Positions 38,264 to 49,740 of a stretch of DNA of 64,000 nt are shown piece by piece. A program made the translations under genes and the position numbers. Source of the stretch: Casuarius casuarius (lineage: Eukaryota; Chordata; Aves; Casuariiformes; Casuariidae). Numbering within the stretch: the stretch's first letter is position 1; each line of letters opens with the position of its first letter. The DNA lies in NCBI GenBank assembly GCA_003342895.1, contig PTFA01000301.1:1054001-1118000 (forward strand), given 5' to 3'. The notes below the pieces were generated by a model that worked only from the letters and a program-made list of their open reading frames with translations, was not told the DNA's origin and made no database searches.

Positions 38264-38505
38264 GCTAGATCTGCAGCACATGAGGATTGTGAGAGAAGCA
38301 AGTAAAGGGAGAAGAGCTTTGCTCAGGTTATGCTGGAGAGGTGTAAGATGCCTAACTCAGTTTCTCATATAAAACAGAAAAATAACAGAGACCTCCAGAT
38401 GGCTGAGGAACTGGTAGCTGAAAAGACTGCTGGGCAGCCCACAATAGAAAGTAAATACCATATCAACCTACTAATGGTACCTATGCAAATACTTTTTGAC
38501 ACAAG
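38264..38505 (+). other. Splice-flanked segment, possible non-coding RNA exon
   Basis: A T-rich tract ends in AAAG (AG at 38262-38263). 242 bases later comes ACAAG|GTAAGT (GT at 38506-38507), a perfect donor consensus. None of the three plus frames is open across the whole segment, so an internal coding exon is excluded as written. An ATG-initiated frame (38350-38508) runs up to the donor, with its stop TAA overlapping it. The segment is also more purine-rich than its flanks. A long non-coding RNA exon, or a 5' exon with UTR, is the best reading, but it could be chance. Confidence 0.25.
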
Positions 38506-41048
38506 GTAAGTTCTTTGACTGGCTAAGGATCTTCTCTTCAGTGAACAAAGTTAAAAGGCATAATTAGTAAAACACTTCAGGAAGGAAGCATCAGATCTCT
38601 TCAGAAAAATCTGTTTTGAGGATGATCATCAGAGAGTTCATAAAGTTAGCTTTGTTGGCAAAATGAGAAAAACAGCAGTCTAAAAAGTTCTTCCTGCTGA
38701 AAGCATGATGTTTGAGTAGCAAGGGTTTTTCAGCTAGGTTAAATCACATTTCTTATGAAGAATATATAGGAGGTGTTTGTTTAAATTTGTTTAGATTTTC
38801 TGCTGTGCTTTTCTGTCAAATGGAAGATTTAGTTCCTTTGCTGGACAATATAGAGTGTGACCCTCCCATCCCACATGTTTCAAGATCAGCAGTATTTCCT
38901 CAGAGGCACATAGACTTATCTTTTGACCCAGACTTATGCCAAAATGTAGCTCCTTGACCAACACTCCTTCTCCTGAGAGGAGAGGTTTTACTAGTGTGAA
39001 CTGGGAATTCTTTTAGAAGAAACGTGAGGAGATTAGCAGTAAGATTCACATACCTTTTCAGAGATAGAGTGCTTTGTAGAAATACTCTGCCTTCCCTGTA
39101 CCCTATCTCTTCTCTGCAAGTTCCTTTAACACTACAGATCGAAGTAGCACAGATTCTGATCAGAGGGGTGTAGAAAGAGGCTGCCCATGACAGAAGATTG
39201 GCCCAGAACATGGGTTTTCCAGTCTCATCTTTCCCATAGCAGAAAGGAATGTAGGCACCTGATATGATGTACAACTTCGAATGTCATTTTTTTTAGGCAT
39301 TGCTAGCAATTTTGCTGCTTTACAAATCTCATAAATTAAATGAGATTACAGAAAAATGTCCATTCTAATTTGATTGTTAAATGTAATTAGATTCTGTATT
39401 AATTTTTTTTCTATTGCAAATTTATTACCTTTAGGAAGATTTGCAATACTGTATAAATTGTAGCTCATAATAAGAAGTCGGAGTAATACCGAAATGAGTT
39501 TTTATTTTATTAGCCATTACAATTCTAAGAGTGATTGATTTCTTCTTTTAGAAAGATGTTTCTTTATTTGACAAGTCAGAGAATATGAACAAAACTTTTC
39601 AATTTAGTTACCATCATGTCACTTACAAAATCAATAAACATAGGCCTTTATTATGAACAACATTTGTGTTAATTTTGGTCTTACAGCATGGAGAAAAGAA
39701 AATAGAAATTTTTTTTTCTGCTTCTTTGGATAAAGTAGAAATACTTTCTGTTAGCCAGTGTATTAACCAGCACATGAATTCCATCTTTAGAAAAACCCTC
39801 ATTCCTAGTCAAATTTTTAGAAAGTTCATGCAAAACCTGATCTAGATCCAATGAATATGTGAGCACTTTTCCTGTATTTGTGTTAGTAATGCAACAAGTT
39901 GTACTTTTTTATGCTGCATATGCTGACCAGCCAAAAAAGAAAAAAAAAAAAAAACACCTGAAAATGTCCTGACTGTGATCCCACTGAGATTGATTAATTT
40001 CAGCTGAAATAAGTGTAGGCCATTACAAAATGCTTGTGATAAAACCAGCTTGTATCTCTCTATTCTCAATCAGTGGCATAAGAAATGTGATTTTGGTGTG
40101 CTAGGATCCTTCATCTAGAGTGAATAACTGGTGATCATTTCAGACCTTATCTGCACAATTCCCCTCCTTTTCTGAGTGAGAAAGAACCTGCAACGAACCA
40201 GAACTTCTCCCTTTCTTCTTTTTTTTTCTCCTTCTCCTGTACAATCTGAGAATGAACCAGATCTTTACCATAGAAAATTTTACCGTTCCCATCTCCAGCT
40301 GTTAGCATGATGTTGACCATTGATTTGTTTAACTCCAGTCAGGTTATCTAAGAAGACAGATTTCCAGTGATGACTTTATCCTATTTCCAGAACAGAATCT
40401 GATTTTTACTGACTTTCTTTTCTAAACTTCTTAATTCACTGCAAAATACTCAAAGAATTGGATACATCAGCTCTTGCCAGACAACAAGTTACTGAAGATG
40501 AATAATAGATGTTCCATGCTTCCAGCTTTCCTTTTTTTGCCATCATTAATTTCCTGCTAGATTAGGCAGCCTCCTCTTTTACCTGGTCTTCAGGCTGGCC
40601 CTGCATCCAAGTGGCTGGTCTGTGCAGTCTTCTCAGTTTATGATGAAAAGCAGAGAATTGACAAGGTACAGTAAATGGCACAAATTCATTCTACATTTCT
40701 CCTTTTTGTGGACATTCTGCATTTTTTAAAACTATTTTTATTCCTTGTTGGAGCCCAGAGACTGCTGAAGTAATAATAGCTTAGCCTAAGAACAGATTTC
40801 TTAGTGAGCACTATACCTTTCTGAAGAAATAGCTATCATTATGTTCAAAAGAAAATGGGGGATACAGTTATATTGGTATTTTTTTATTTGGTTCCAAGAA
40901 TTAAATTGCTTTATAAAAAGCAATTTAAAAAACTAGTGGATTTTTATCCATCTATTTTAGCATAAATCAGTGTAACAGAGTAACATTTTTTGTAATTGAC
41001 AGTATGTAGTGATGTGTTATTAGCTAGGTAATTTGTAATGCAGCTTGC

Positions 41049-41072
41049 ATCTTTGTATATATCTTTGTATAT
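41049..41072. repeat. Perfect 12-bp tandem duplication
   Basis: ATCTTTGTATAT occurs twice back to back (41049-41060, 41061-41072). Confidence 0.95.
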
Positions 41073-41145
41073 CACAGGCCAGAATTCATCTGAACTATCT
41101 ACTGATGAGCAGAACTCTCACCTGTGTTTTAAAAGTCTCAGATTT

Positions 41146-41161
41146 GGGGGGGGGGGGGGGG
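41146..41161 (+). repeat. G16 homopolymer
   Basis: Sixteen consecutive G in otherwise AT-rich DNA. Long G runs can form quadruplex structures and are prone to length error in sequencing. Confidence 0.95.
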
Positions 41162-43219
41162 AAATGTGGAGCTTAATTTGGAATTTGCATCCATTTCCTT
41201 CTCTGTAATTTAAAGCATTCACAGTCTATAGCAACTGATGTTCTAAGAAAAGCATTTCTATTTTGATACCTAAACAGTAGAATATAGTTCTGGGGATTTT
41301 ATGCATTTTGGTACTTATGTTACATATAAAAATAGGTGAAACTGAATCAATAGTTATGGAAAACAACTTCTTGTCTATAAATATTGGTGGAAGAGTTAAA
41401 TTGGTTTCAAGCTACCTAAGCTAATCTATGTGAATAAGTGAGTAAAAGAAATTTAAAAAATTAAACAATATGCATACAGCAGTATCAGAAATCAGTATGG
41501 ATGTGACTGAAAATAATCTGTGGACATGGATCTATGGGTTTTGTGCATCTTAATCACATCTACCTCTTTTCATGTAATTGGCTATCACTGTAATGTTCCT
41601 TCAGTTTCTTCCCAAAGCTAAAATATTAATCTATGAAGTGAGGGATACTAGTCCTGCAGTTCCTACAGTGACTAAACATAAAATTACTACAATAAATAAC
41701 CACTCTTTAGACAACTGATATCGCCATGAAATGACAGCTTATTGCTGCACATTTCATGGTGTACTGCATTTTGAGTCCTTCAGAATACAAAGGTGCTAGA
41801 CATTTTGCTAAATCAAAGGTCACTTTATTGATGGATATGATTTTAAAAGCTTCATACAGGCTACAGTTAAAAAAAGCAAGAATTTGTCAGTGATTAAGCA
41901 TCAGCCATCCATTGAATTTATGATATGAATTCTTTTTGGTGTATTAGCAAAGGTATTACCCCTGGATCAATCTTCTTCACCAAATTTGATGATAGAGGCA
42001 TTGTAAGACAAAATGTTTGGAATATAATTTTCTTGAGAAGGAATGCAAGGTATTTCTGTCTTTTTTTCTTGCAATAATGCGTTCACAACACACTGTTAAA
42101 TAACCTATATAATCTGTGGACATATGAGCAAGCAGCTAAAAAGTACAAGGTGGCGTTATATAGGTCTTAATTATAAGATGCTTTCACACTTCTGATCGAC
42201 TGTGAGAATTCTTATATTGTTAAGTCTAACTACTAGGACTATTCCAAACCAAAGAACCATATTCTTATTAATACAGTAAGATATCTTTCTGTATGAGCAA
42301 ACTACAAGTGATCTTTTGCACAGATCTGTTAAATAGTTACAATAAAGCAACAGTTTTATAAAATTATAGATTAAAGAAAGGCTGAAAGGCACCAAGAAAG
42401 TCACTACCTTTTTTTGCAGTTTGATTATTAGGGAAACCGAGGAAATCATTTCAGATGGCCTTTGTGCTGAGAGGCCCACAGAATCCGCATCTGGATTTGG
42501 AAATCATGGTGCAAGCTTACTCACGTGCACACTTCTCATGGACTTTGACTTCACTATGACTTTTAGAGAGTATACTAGACCCATTATAACTGAAATTGTT
42601 GCAAGTTATTGCAAGATTAATACCAACACACACATTTTTGGATATTTAATGGAGAAACAGAGAAATGAATTACAAGGCTTCTTGTGAGTTCTTGAGTAAC
42701 AGTCAAGAAAACCATTTCAATCTGTCAAGGAACAGAGGATAAAACTGGAGTCCTACACGAGGAAGTACAAAATGGCAAATTTTGAAATATTACTGGAAGG
42801 TAGGTAGCTCCCAGTATTACTGCATAAGCAACTGACTTATAATTAAACATAAAATATTTACATGTTTGCTTTTCGTTGCTTACGGTATTATTAAATAAGC
42901 TTATTTTGCACTGCTATTTAGGATGTTTGGTTCCAGTGGAAATGAAATATTTTGCAATTTAAGAAAAAGCTATTGAGATATATTTAGTCTTAATCAATAT
43001 CTTGATTAAGATAACGTGTATGGTGATCTTGCATCACAACTTCCTACTCTGCCACAACACATGAAATGGAATAGCAAGTGAGAGTTATACTGGAGCTGTT
43101 TCTGGGAAGCAATTTTGTAACAGAAAATGCAGATTTCACTAAATCAAAAAGAATTTTTTTGAGAATGCATGATTGTTGACATTTTCAGGAGAAATCAAGT
43201 AGCTGACTCGCCTGATTTC

Positions 43220-43224
43220 CTTTC
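43220..43224. other. Target-site duplication, left copy (CTTTC)
   Basis: Immediately precedes the TGT start of the LTR and is identical to 43836-43840. Confidence 0.8.
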
Positions 43225-43452
43225 TGTAGAGAACCGGTACTAAATGCGGTTTTGTCTCGACATTGCTGCTGCAGAGCCGCTGCTGCCAAGGTGCATCGGG
43301 CAGTGCTGCGCCGGCGCCCCCGGGAGCCGTCCGTGAGGAGACCCCCAGATGCCCCCAGCCTGTTTCTGGAAGGTTCCGAGAGGGCGGACTGCGCATGACA
43401 GTTAATCTGCATGGGAAGCGAGGAAGCACCTCCCAGAGGTGGGGCAAGAACC

Positions 43453-43460
43453 TATAAAAA
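43453..43460 (+). promoter_or_regulatory. LTR TATA box
   Basis: TATAAAAA inside the LTR, preceded by GC-rich U3. It predicts a start site near 43480-43490, within the G-rich stretch. Confidence 0.6.
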
Positions 43461-43477
43461 CTGCAGACTGTGTCAAT

Positions 43478-43492
43478 GGGGGGGGAGGGGGG
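43478..43492 (+). repeat. G-run near predicted LTR transcription start
   Basis: G8-A-G6, about 20-30 bases downstream of the TATA box. It has few enough interruptions to be length-variable or quadruplex-prone. Confidence 0.8.
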
Positions 43493-43660
43493 CCTTGTTT
43501 GCGACGACTGAGGAAGTCGAGCAGAGTCAGCGGAATATCAGACTCAGAGTGGCAGGTGAAGAGGCCCCACCTACCACCAGATGGGAGCCCCTCCCCCCAC
43601 CGCCGAGACTCCCAAAGGAAGAGGACCAACGGGACGCCGCTGGATCCACGGGTGGTGATA

Positions 43661-43672
43661 TCTCTCTCTCTN
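43661..43672. repeat. (TC) run with an ambiguous base
   Basis: Repeated TC ends in the only N I noticed in the window (43672). It lies within the LTR and probably marks an unresolved repeat length or collapsed copies. Confidence 0.9.
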
Positions 43673-43705
43673 TAGCTAGTTGACCACATGCCTTATCTTT
43701 GTGTT

Positions 43706-43711
43706 AATAAA
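43706..43711 (+). promoter_or_regulatory. LTR polyadenylation signal AATAAA
   Basis: A canonical hexamer about 225 bases after the predicted start, followed by a TGG/TGT-rich stretch (43721-43738) as expected downstream of a cleavage site. It separates R from U5. Confidence 0.65.
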
Positions 43712-43835
43712 TCTTAAAACTGGTTGGCTGGTGTCATTTCACCTTAATTCAGTCCAAGGGCATCACGAACTTTGTCGTTGGTCCCAAGGGGAGGGGAGGG
43801 AGGTCGTCCTGAACGACTCCTTTTGAGCTGCGACA

Positions 43836-43840
43836 CTTTC
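43836..43840. other. Target-site duplication, right copy (CTTTC)
   Basis: Immediately follows the ACA end of the LTR and matches 43220-43224 exactly. Confidence 0.8.
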
Positions 43841-46800
43841 ATTTTTTCCACCTAGACAGAAAACTCAGAGGAGTTTGGGAAAGCAGGATACCCGCTAGCT
43901 TGCTATTTGTCGTCTTCTCCATCTGCAGGACAGACTTGTGGACTGTCCAGTTAGTTGACCAACCAGATCCAAATAGGTTATTCTACTTCACTGGATATTT
44001 CAGTACAATCACCCAGAATTTCTAATTGAATGGTAATCTAGCAACCCTATTCTATTCCTTGTTCATGTTCATGCTATCTGCATGGCCAGCAGTTTTGTCT
44101 CTGATTGCTTTTGCATAAATGCTGGCCTTCATTCCGTACAAAAGGTACAATGTGGACTGGCAACTTTTAATAGGAGTCCGAGCTCATACATTTCTCCTGG
44201 GAAACACTCATTTCGCCTGTCTGCACAGTCCTCACTACCAGCTGCCTGAAGTTTGTTCCTGATCCCATTGTTTTTGCAACACAGGAACAGCTCGCATGAT
44301 AGCAGACAGCAGAGTGAACTGGCCACAGCTGTCAAGATTGCAAAATAATTATTGACAATTTGTGCACTGTGAATCAAACTAATGTATTTCAAACTGTCAT
44401 CTAAAAAGAGCTGCCAGTCTTGTCCCCAACATTACTGTCCAGAGAATTTGATCATGTCCTGTTACTCATTTAATTATATTTGAGAATACTCAGTTACGTT
44501 TTTCAGGACAAAGACCCTAAACATAGAAATTTTTATTTGGTGTCTCATCTCCAAGTTCGCAGTGCCTTCTTCCTATCTGTACAAAGTTTCAAATAATAAG
44601 AAATGTGTAAGAACCTGGACTGAAATTCCCCAGGAATATCAAATGTGCTAAGAGTAATTTAGATAAGAGTTGATGAAGGAAACATTTGTACCACCTATGT
44701 GCCAGCAGCCTCGGAGAGACCCACACTGAGCAATTATACTGACCTAATCCCTGCAGGCAGATAAGAGGTTTCTTTCTTTCTGTCTTGTTTTCTTCTAATA
44801 CTAATGGAAAATGTGAGCAAGCAATACAAAGACTTACTGCTTTAGATTATAACTCCCACTTCAAGTAACTTATCCTTCACAAGCAAAGCAGATGAGAAGT
44901 TCTGTTAATAACTGTGGTCTACCCTTACTGCTTGTGTAACTTGCCCTATAATCCTTGCCCAAGGCATTTGTTGGCAGATGTTGAATAATATGAGGGGCCA
45001 GGAGAAGGAAGCCCTTCTTGTAGAGGATTCTACAATCCTGTTTAATGTTTATTACATCTCAGTATAAAAAGGAGTTTCCATACTGGTAGGGTCTGCTGAT
45101 GCAGACACATTTCTCACATATATGTTCTTGTTTCCTTTCTGTGCAGAATTCTTTCATTTCCGTCTCTGCAGACATGTCACAAAATTTTACCTTTTGACAT
45201 GGTATTAAGGAACATGCTATTTTTTAGGAGAAAAGGACAATAGTACATTTCTGTTAATCAATAGTTCACTTGACAGGTGCTAAAGAAAAGTTTGTTAAAT
45301 GGTCTCTTTCAAAAAGCTTTCAGTTGAACCTATTGTCTATTTCTAGGAAATTTTAAGCAGTTCAATGTATTGCTATCCTATATTTATTTCTTAGGCAATT
45401 TCATCTCCAACGTTTTTGGTAAGTTGTGCTGATGAATTTTATATTCTCTTAAGCTGGGAAAGATGATAGAATGCATATATTGCTTGTATACTATTACTTC
45501 AGCTGGCAACATGGGACACTACCGAGACTGATAGATATAAGATAGATATACATGCTGGCCTTTCTTCCTTTCCTTGGCCTTTATTTCTGTCTGCTGACTC
45601 AACACAGGATCTTTTTAATTAAAGAGTGCATATAATAGGAGGGAAAGAGTTGTTATATTTCAGTTGCAAAATATTTATGTTCCAAGTGGATTTTTTAGAT
45701 GTTTTTAATTTATCTTTTTTTAAGCTAGCTCTGTTTTAAACTGTGAAAATACTTTTTTTGCAGTTTTAATAGCTTTCTGACCAGGTTAATATTATTGTTT
45801 GAAATTAGACAAACTTCACCCCCATATTTTGCTTATATCTTCTGATCAGATTAACTGAAGACTATGTAAGAAAGGTGTCTCATTTCCTGCATTAGTCTCT
45901 CCTTGGGCAAGGTGAGAAGAAGTGGAAAATTCCTCTCAGGAGAGCTATCAACTTCTTCATCGTGATTGTCCAACTTCTATCAGCATGGAAGTTGATGAAA
46001 TGATGTATTGAACAAATATATCATTCAAATGCACTTGCGATGCACCTTTCTAGTTTAGCATCTGTTAATTTTTCATCTGTGATGGTCCCCATTGCAGCAA
46101 AGGGCATGTGCGAATGTCTCTCCGCACGTTAAAGTCTACATGGAACCAAAGATGCATTTAGCTGGCAGACCTACCCAACTGACTACTTTTTTGTAATGTT
46201 TACTAAATAAGATATTTTGCAGCAACACATAAAAACATGACTTGAGGAATTCAGAATTTCTGTGACTCCAGCACAGTTTAATTATTTGAGCCTCTTTGGG
46301 TTTATATATACTGCAACTCCTCCCCCGCTTCTCCTCTTCCCCCAGCAAAACCTGATTTGTGAGTTTTCCGTATCAGAATCTGTAATGAAACAGCTGAAAT
46401 TCATGACAGGTTTTGTTGGCTTTCCACATTAAAAAATAGCTAATGGAAGTTTATGAGAAATTTCCTTTCAGAAACTGGGATTAAGATCTAGATTTTCCCC
46501 CCTACACGACTGTATGTTTTAAAAAATAAGATTAGCCATAGTACAATATACTTTGTATTAATGAATTCTCTTTGCACTGTCAATTGCTGAATTTGGAATA
46601 AAAATATCTTTTATATTTGCAACTACATAACTTTGTATAAGCCATTGTGGATTTCCTGAGATGGTTGCTTATATCTGTGGCTAGACTCTGCCCTTTAGTT
46701 AGTATTGTCTCATTGTCAGATGTGGAAATTCTGAATGCAACTACCCTTGCACTGGCTGGATAATTTTTACAAGTATCTGCTGTTTGTTCAAGAAAAACTT

Positions 46801-48889
46801 CAGCTCATTTTCCTATAAAAATAGAAAATGTATGGCTGAATTCCGTTCTCATCTGAAGTAATGTGAAAGTGAAGTCAGTAGAGTTTCCCTAGCTTTATAC
46901 CAAGATAAGCTCTTCTAGGACAGGGAATGCTTCTTCTATATACCTTCCTTATTCTGAATACTTTCAGAATAGAAATGTGTCTGAGCAGTAACTGGCCCTT
47001 AATCTTCACTTAAAAATTTTTTTCCTGGTGGAATATGCTTGGTGTAGGTATTTGTTTTAGTATGGACACAGTCTTTTATCCTGTCACAATAATTGATTCA
47101 CAGGGAAAACTGCTCCTGATGAGATATGTTGTGTTTTATAGTTACAATGTTTTATTATTGTTGTTGTTGTTGCTAGATGCAAGGTGTTCTTTATCTCCTC
47201 TCATCCAGTGACTGCCTCTTTCTTCAGGAGACTGATACTTCCTTCTGGAGTCTGCACAGTCATACAGGAAACTTTCTCTCAAATCGGAACCCTCAAACCC
47301 CTCTTCTAGGGCCCGTGTTCTAAATTAGCCAAGCTGTGATCTAATACTGTCTTTCTTATGGGCTAGGAAAGATTAGCATCTTTCTGTTATGAAGAAAATT
47401 ACATCCTGTTCTCTTTTTCAAATATCATCATACCTGCACAGAAAAACAGGTAATTTGCATTGCCTTGAGCTACAAGGTTCCCAGTCCTGCTACCTTAAAG
47501 AAAAAGTAGTAGGAGTTTTTTTCTGTTTCTTCCTCTGACTTTATCTACTTGATGGTGGACACAAAATTCCTGGATCCTGAGGCTCTTCATATTGTTGTTA
47601 CCAGTCTGACAGGAGATGGACTACTTTATGGTGGTGAGTTATCATAGAAGTTTGTCTGATAAGCAAATGTCATAGCTTTGCACCAAACAATGTCTCAATG
47701 GCTGACTGAAGCCATGAAGTTTTTTGAGTATTTAGCAATTTTTTCCCCTTGTTATTACGTTAAATTTACCTTCACTTCTGTAGGCTGTTGCTGTGGGTGC
47801 TGAGAGATGGAAAACTTGACAAGTTATAATATGGAAGGAAGAAAAGATTAGTTCTGAGTTGGTAACTGTTAGTATATTGCTGTTCTCAAGAATTCTTTGG
47901 TGCCAAAGTGTCTCCATGATTCAGTATCTGAATTCTAATTCGTCAACATTTTTTGCTCTGAGTATCCGTATATTGCCTCCAACAGTTGGAAGTTTGTGCT
48001 GGAACTTCTTGAAGTTCCTCACTTCTTGCTTCCCAGACCATATACTCAGGTTGTGTTATTCATGCATAGCATGAATATGTGTCATTCAAATGCATAGCAC
48101 AAAGAGAAGACACCTCTAATTCAGGCATCAAGAACTATTTCTAAATTAGTTGCTGTCTTCACTCAATGACTGTTGAAATCTGCATTGGAAGAAGCAGAGC
48201 CAGTTTCCTCTCTGGCACTTAAAAACAATTGGGTCTTTGTTGAAAGTGACCCATTTCTGAAAAAGAGAACCCTCCCTCCTTTTCCCCTCAAGATTTGAAT
48301 GTTTTTCTCAAACCTAGGACTTTTTTTATTTCAATATGAAAAGCCAACACCATTCAGGTGTTTTCAGTTCTTATTTAAAAATCTTATACAGAAGTTGAGC
48401 CTAACAGTACACTTGGTGCAATTTGTCTAGAAAGTCAGCTGCATAATTCTGGATCCCCATACTCGCCTTGCAAGCTAATTGCTGTCTGAAGTTATTGTAC
48501 TTCATGAATAACTGAAGGATGAGCAGGTAAATGAGTTGTTTTTTTAGAGCTGCTAGCCTTAGACTTTGGTTATTGGGGAGGGCAAAATACGTGTGTTCCA
48601 TCTCTCACTTAGTACTCCCACTGGGAACAGTTAGTCTGTACTGATCATGTAACCCAGTTTCCATTGAAGTCAGAAGATACTTCTGTGCACTTCAGTGAAA
48701 TAAAGTAATCTCTTCAATGCATATTTTCCCACTCCCCCCTCCTTTTAAAGGATTTTAAAGAAATCCTTTAGCAGTATAAGTAGGAAAATTCTATGTTGCC
48801 TTTGTTCAAAACTAGGACTTCTAAGCATTTCTGTATTATAAATAATACTTATATTAATTGGAGAGATGAAGTGCAAAACTACAATATCA
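43841..48889. other. Non-coding stretch downstream of the LTR
   Basis: No proviral internal sequence and no supported gene. A (TTG)5 run at 47158-47172 is the only notable simple repeat. The frames at 44129-44392 (-), 46136-46348 (-) and 47859-48074 (+) have no splice or domain support. Confidence 0.6.
47158..47172. repeat. (TTG)5 microsatellite
   Basis: Five TTG units preceded by TTATTA. A possible short tandem repeat. Confidence 0.9.
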
Positions 48890-49740
48890 TTTTTCTCATT
48901 CAGTAACTTCATTGTTGTTTTCACAGACGTTGTTTCTGTATTTAATTTGCAGTAACTTTTTCATTGTTTGTGATTCTAAGAATTTTCTTTCCATATTTTT
49001 GTCTATGCTATTGATATACTGTAGCTTATTTCTCTTTCTTTCTGCACTTCTTCGTTCAGTTTTCTGTTGTGCAATATACTAATCCTCTATTCATCATTTG
49101 TTTGTGTAGATTACATTGTTTATCTTCATTCTTCATCTCTGCTTAGCTCCTGCAAATATCTCATTTTTGGTTTGATTGCATATCTTCTCTTTTTATATTC
49201 CATTCAGCAATTTTATGTCAGTGACATAACATCTTTCCTTTTCCAGCAGCTGAACTATCAACCATTTCCCCACATGCTTCTATGCTGACATTTTGTTCTA
49301 ACTGTATGTTATGCTCTCTCCACATTTATGTGCTTTATTGCTGTATGCCCTTCAATCACAGTGTTATTGTTCACTTTATTTTTTATATTTTGTATGTTTT
49401 TTCCAAGTCTTGTGCTTTTGGTTTCCACACCTATTTTTGTCACTATAACTATTATAAAGACATGAAGTTATCTTATTAGCCTCCTCTACTGTATTATTTT
49501 ACATGCTTTTGCTTCTTATTTTTAGTTTTGACTGCTACAAATAATGTTTTCTGGTTGTTCTAAAAACCCTACAATACATTACAATTCTACTACATCTTTC
49601 CCTGTCCTGTTCTTTGTTTCTCCTTCCCCTCCCCACTGTCATATCTCAGCAGATACTATCTTGATGAATAAATTATCAAGATTGTTCTACAAGAGATCTG
49701 TCATGTGGTATGTGACCTCTTTTAAATCTGAGATTTTCCT
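48890..49740 (+). other. Pyrimidine-skewed stretch
   Basis: For about 850 bases the plus strand is markedly rich in T and C, with long T/C tracts. Three successive plus-strand frames are open here (49067-49288, 49282-49479, 49544-49744). They are best explained by the shortage of purines, since stop codons need them. The translations are F, L, S, C and Y-rich, with no membrane-protein pattern I could place. Confidence 0.5.

Larger units (their letters stand above)
37023..43219. other. AT-rich non-coding stretch upstream of the LTR
   Basis: Apart from 38264-38505 and the simple repeats listed, no gene is supported. The A-rich run at about 39934-39955 and T9 at 39707-39715 are simple sequence. 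The frames at 37597-37905 (+), 38900-39274 (-) and 42421-42687 (+) were inspected; none showed domains or convincing splice sites. Confidence 0.6.
43225..43835 (+). mobile_element. Solo LTR of an endogenous retrovirus
   Basis: A 611-base element begins TGTAGAGAACC and ends GCTGCGACA, with the TG...CA termini of retroviral LTRs. It is flanked by a perfect 5-base direct repeat, CTTTC. It is GC- and CpG-rich while both flanks are AT-rich. In plus orientation it has a U3 with a TATA box (43453-43460), a G-rich stretch where transcription would start, and an AATAAA (43706-43711) before a U5 of about 110-125 bases. No second LTR, primer-binding site or gag/pol/env remnant adjoins it, so it is a solo LTR formed by recombination between the two LTRs. 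A 5-base duplication fits ERVL or some other classes, and the family was not identified. Retained CpGs suggest it is fairly young. Several open frames of 64-102 codons within it are by-products of GC content. Confidence 0.85.

Noticed and set aside
38264..38505. Internal coding exon
   Set aside because: All three plus frames contain stops across the segment.
38900..39274. 124-codon minus-strand frame, the longest in the window
   Set aside because: Length is within chance expectation for AT-rich DNA. No domain, CpG enrichment or splice context was seen.
43139..43689. Several 64-102 codon frames in and next to the LTR
   Set aside because: They lie in the GC-rich LTR, cross the TATA and G-run, overlap on both strands, and match no retroviral gene; solo LTRs carry none.
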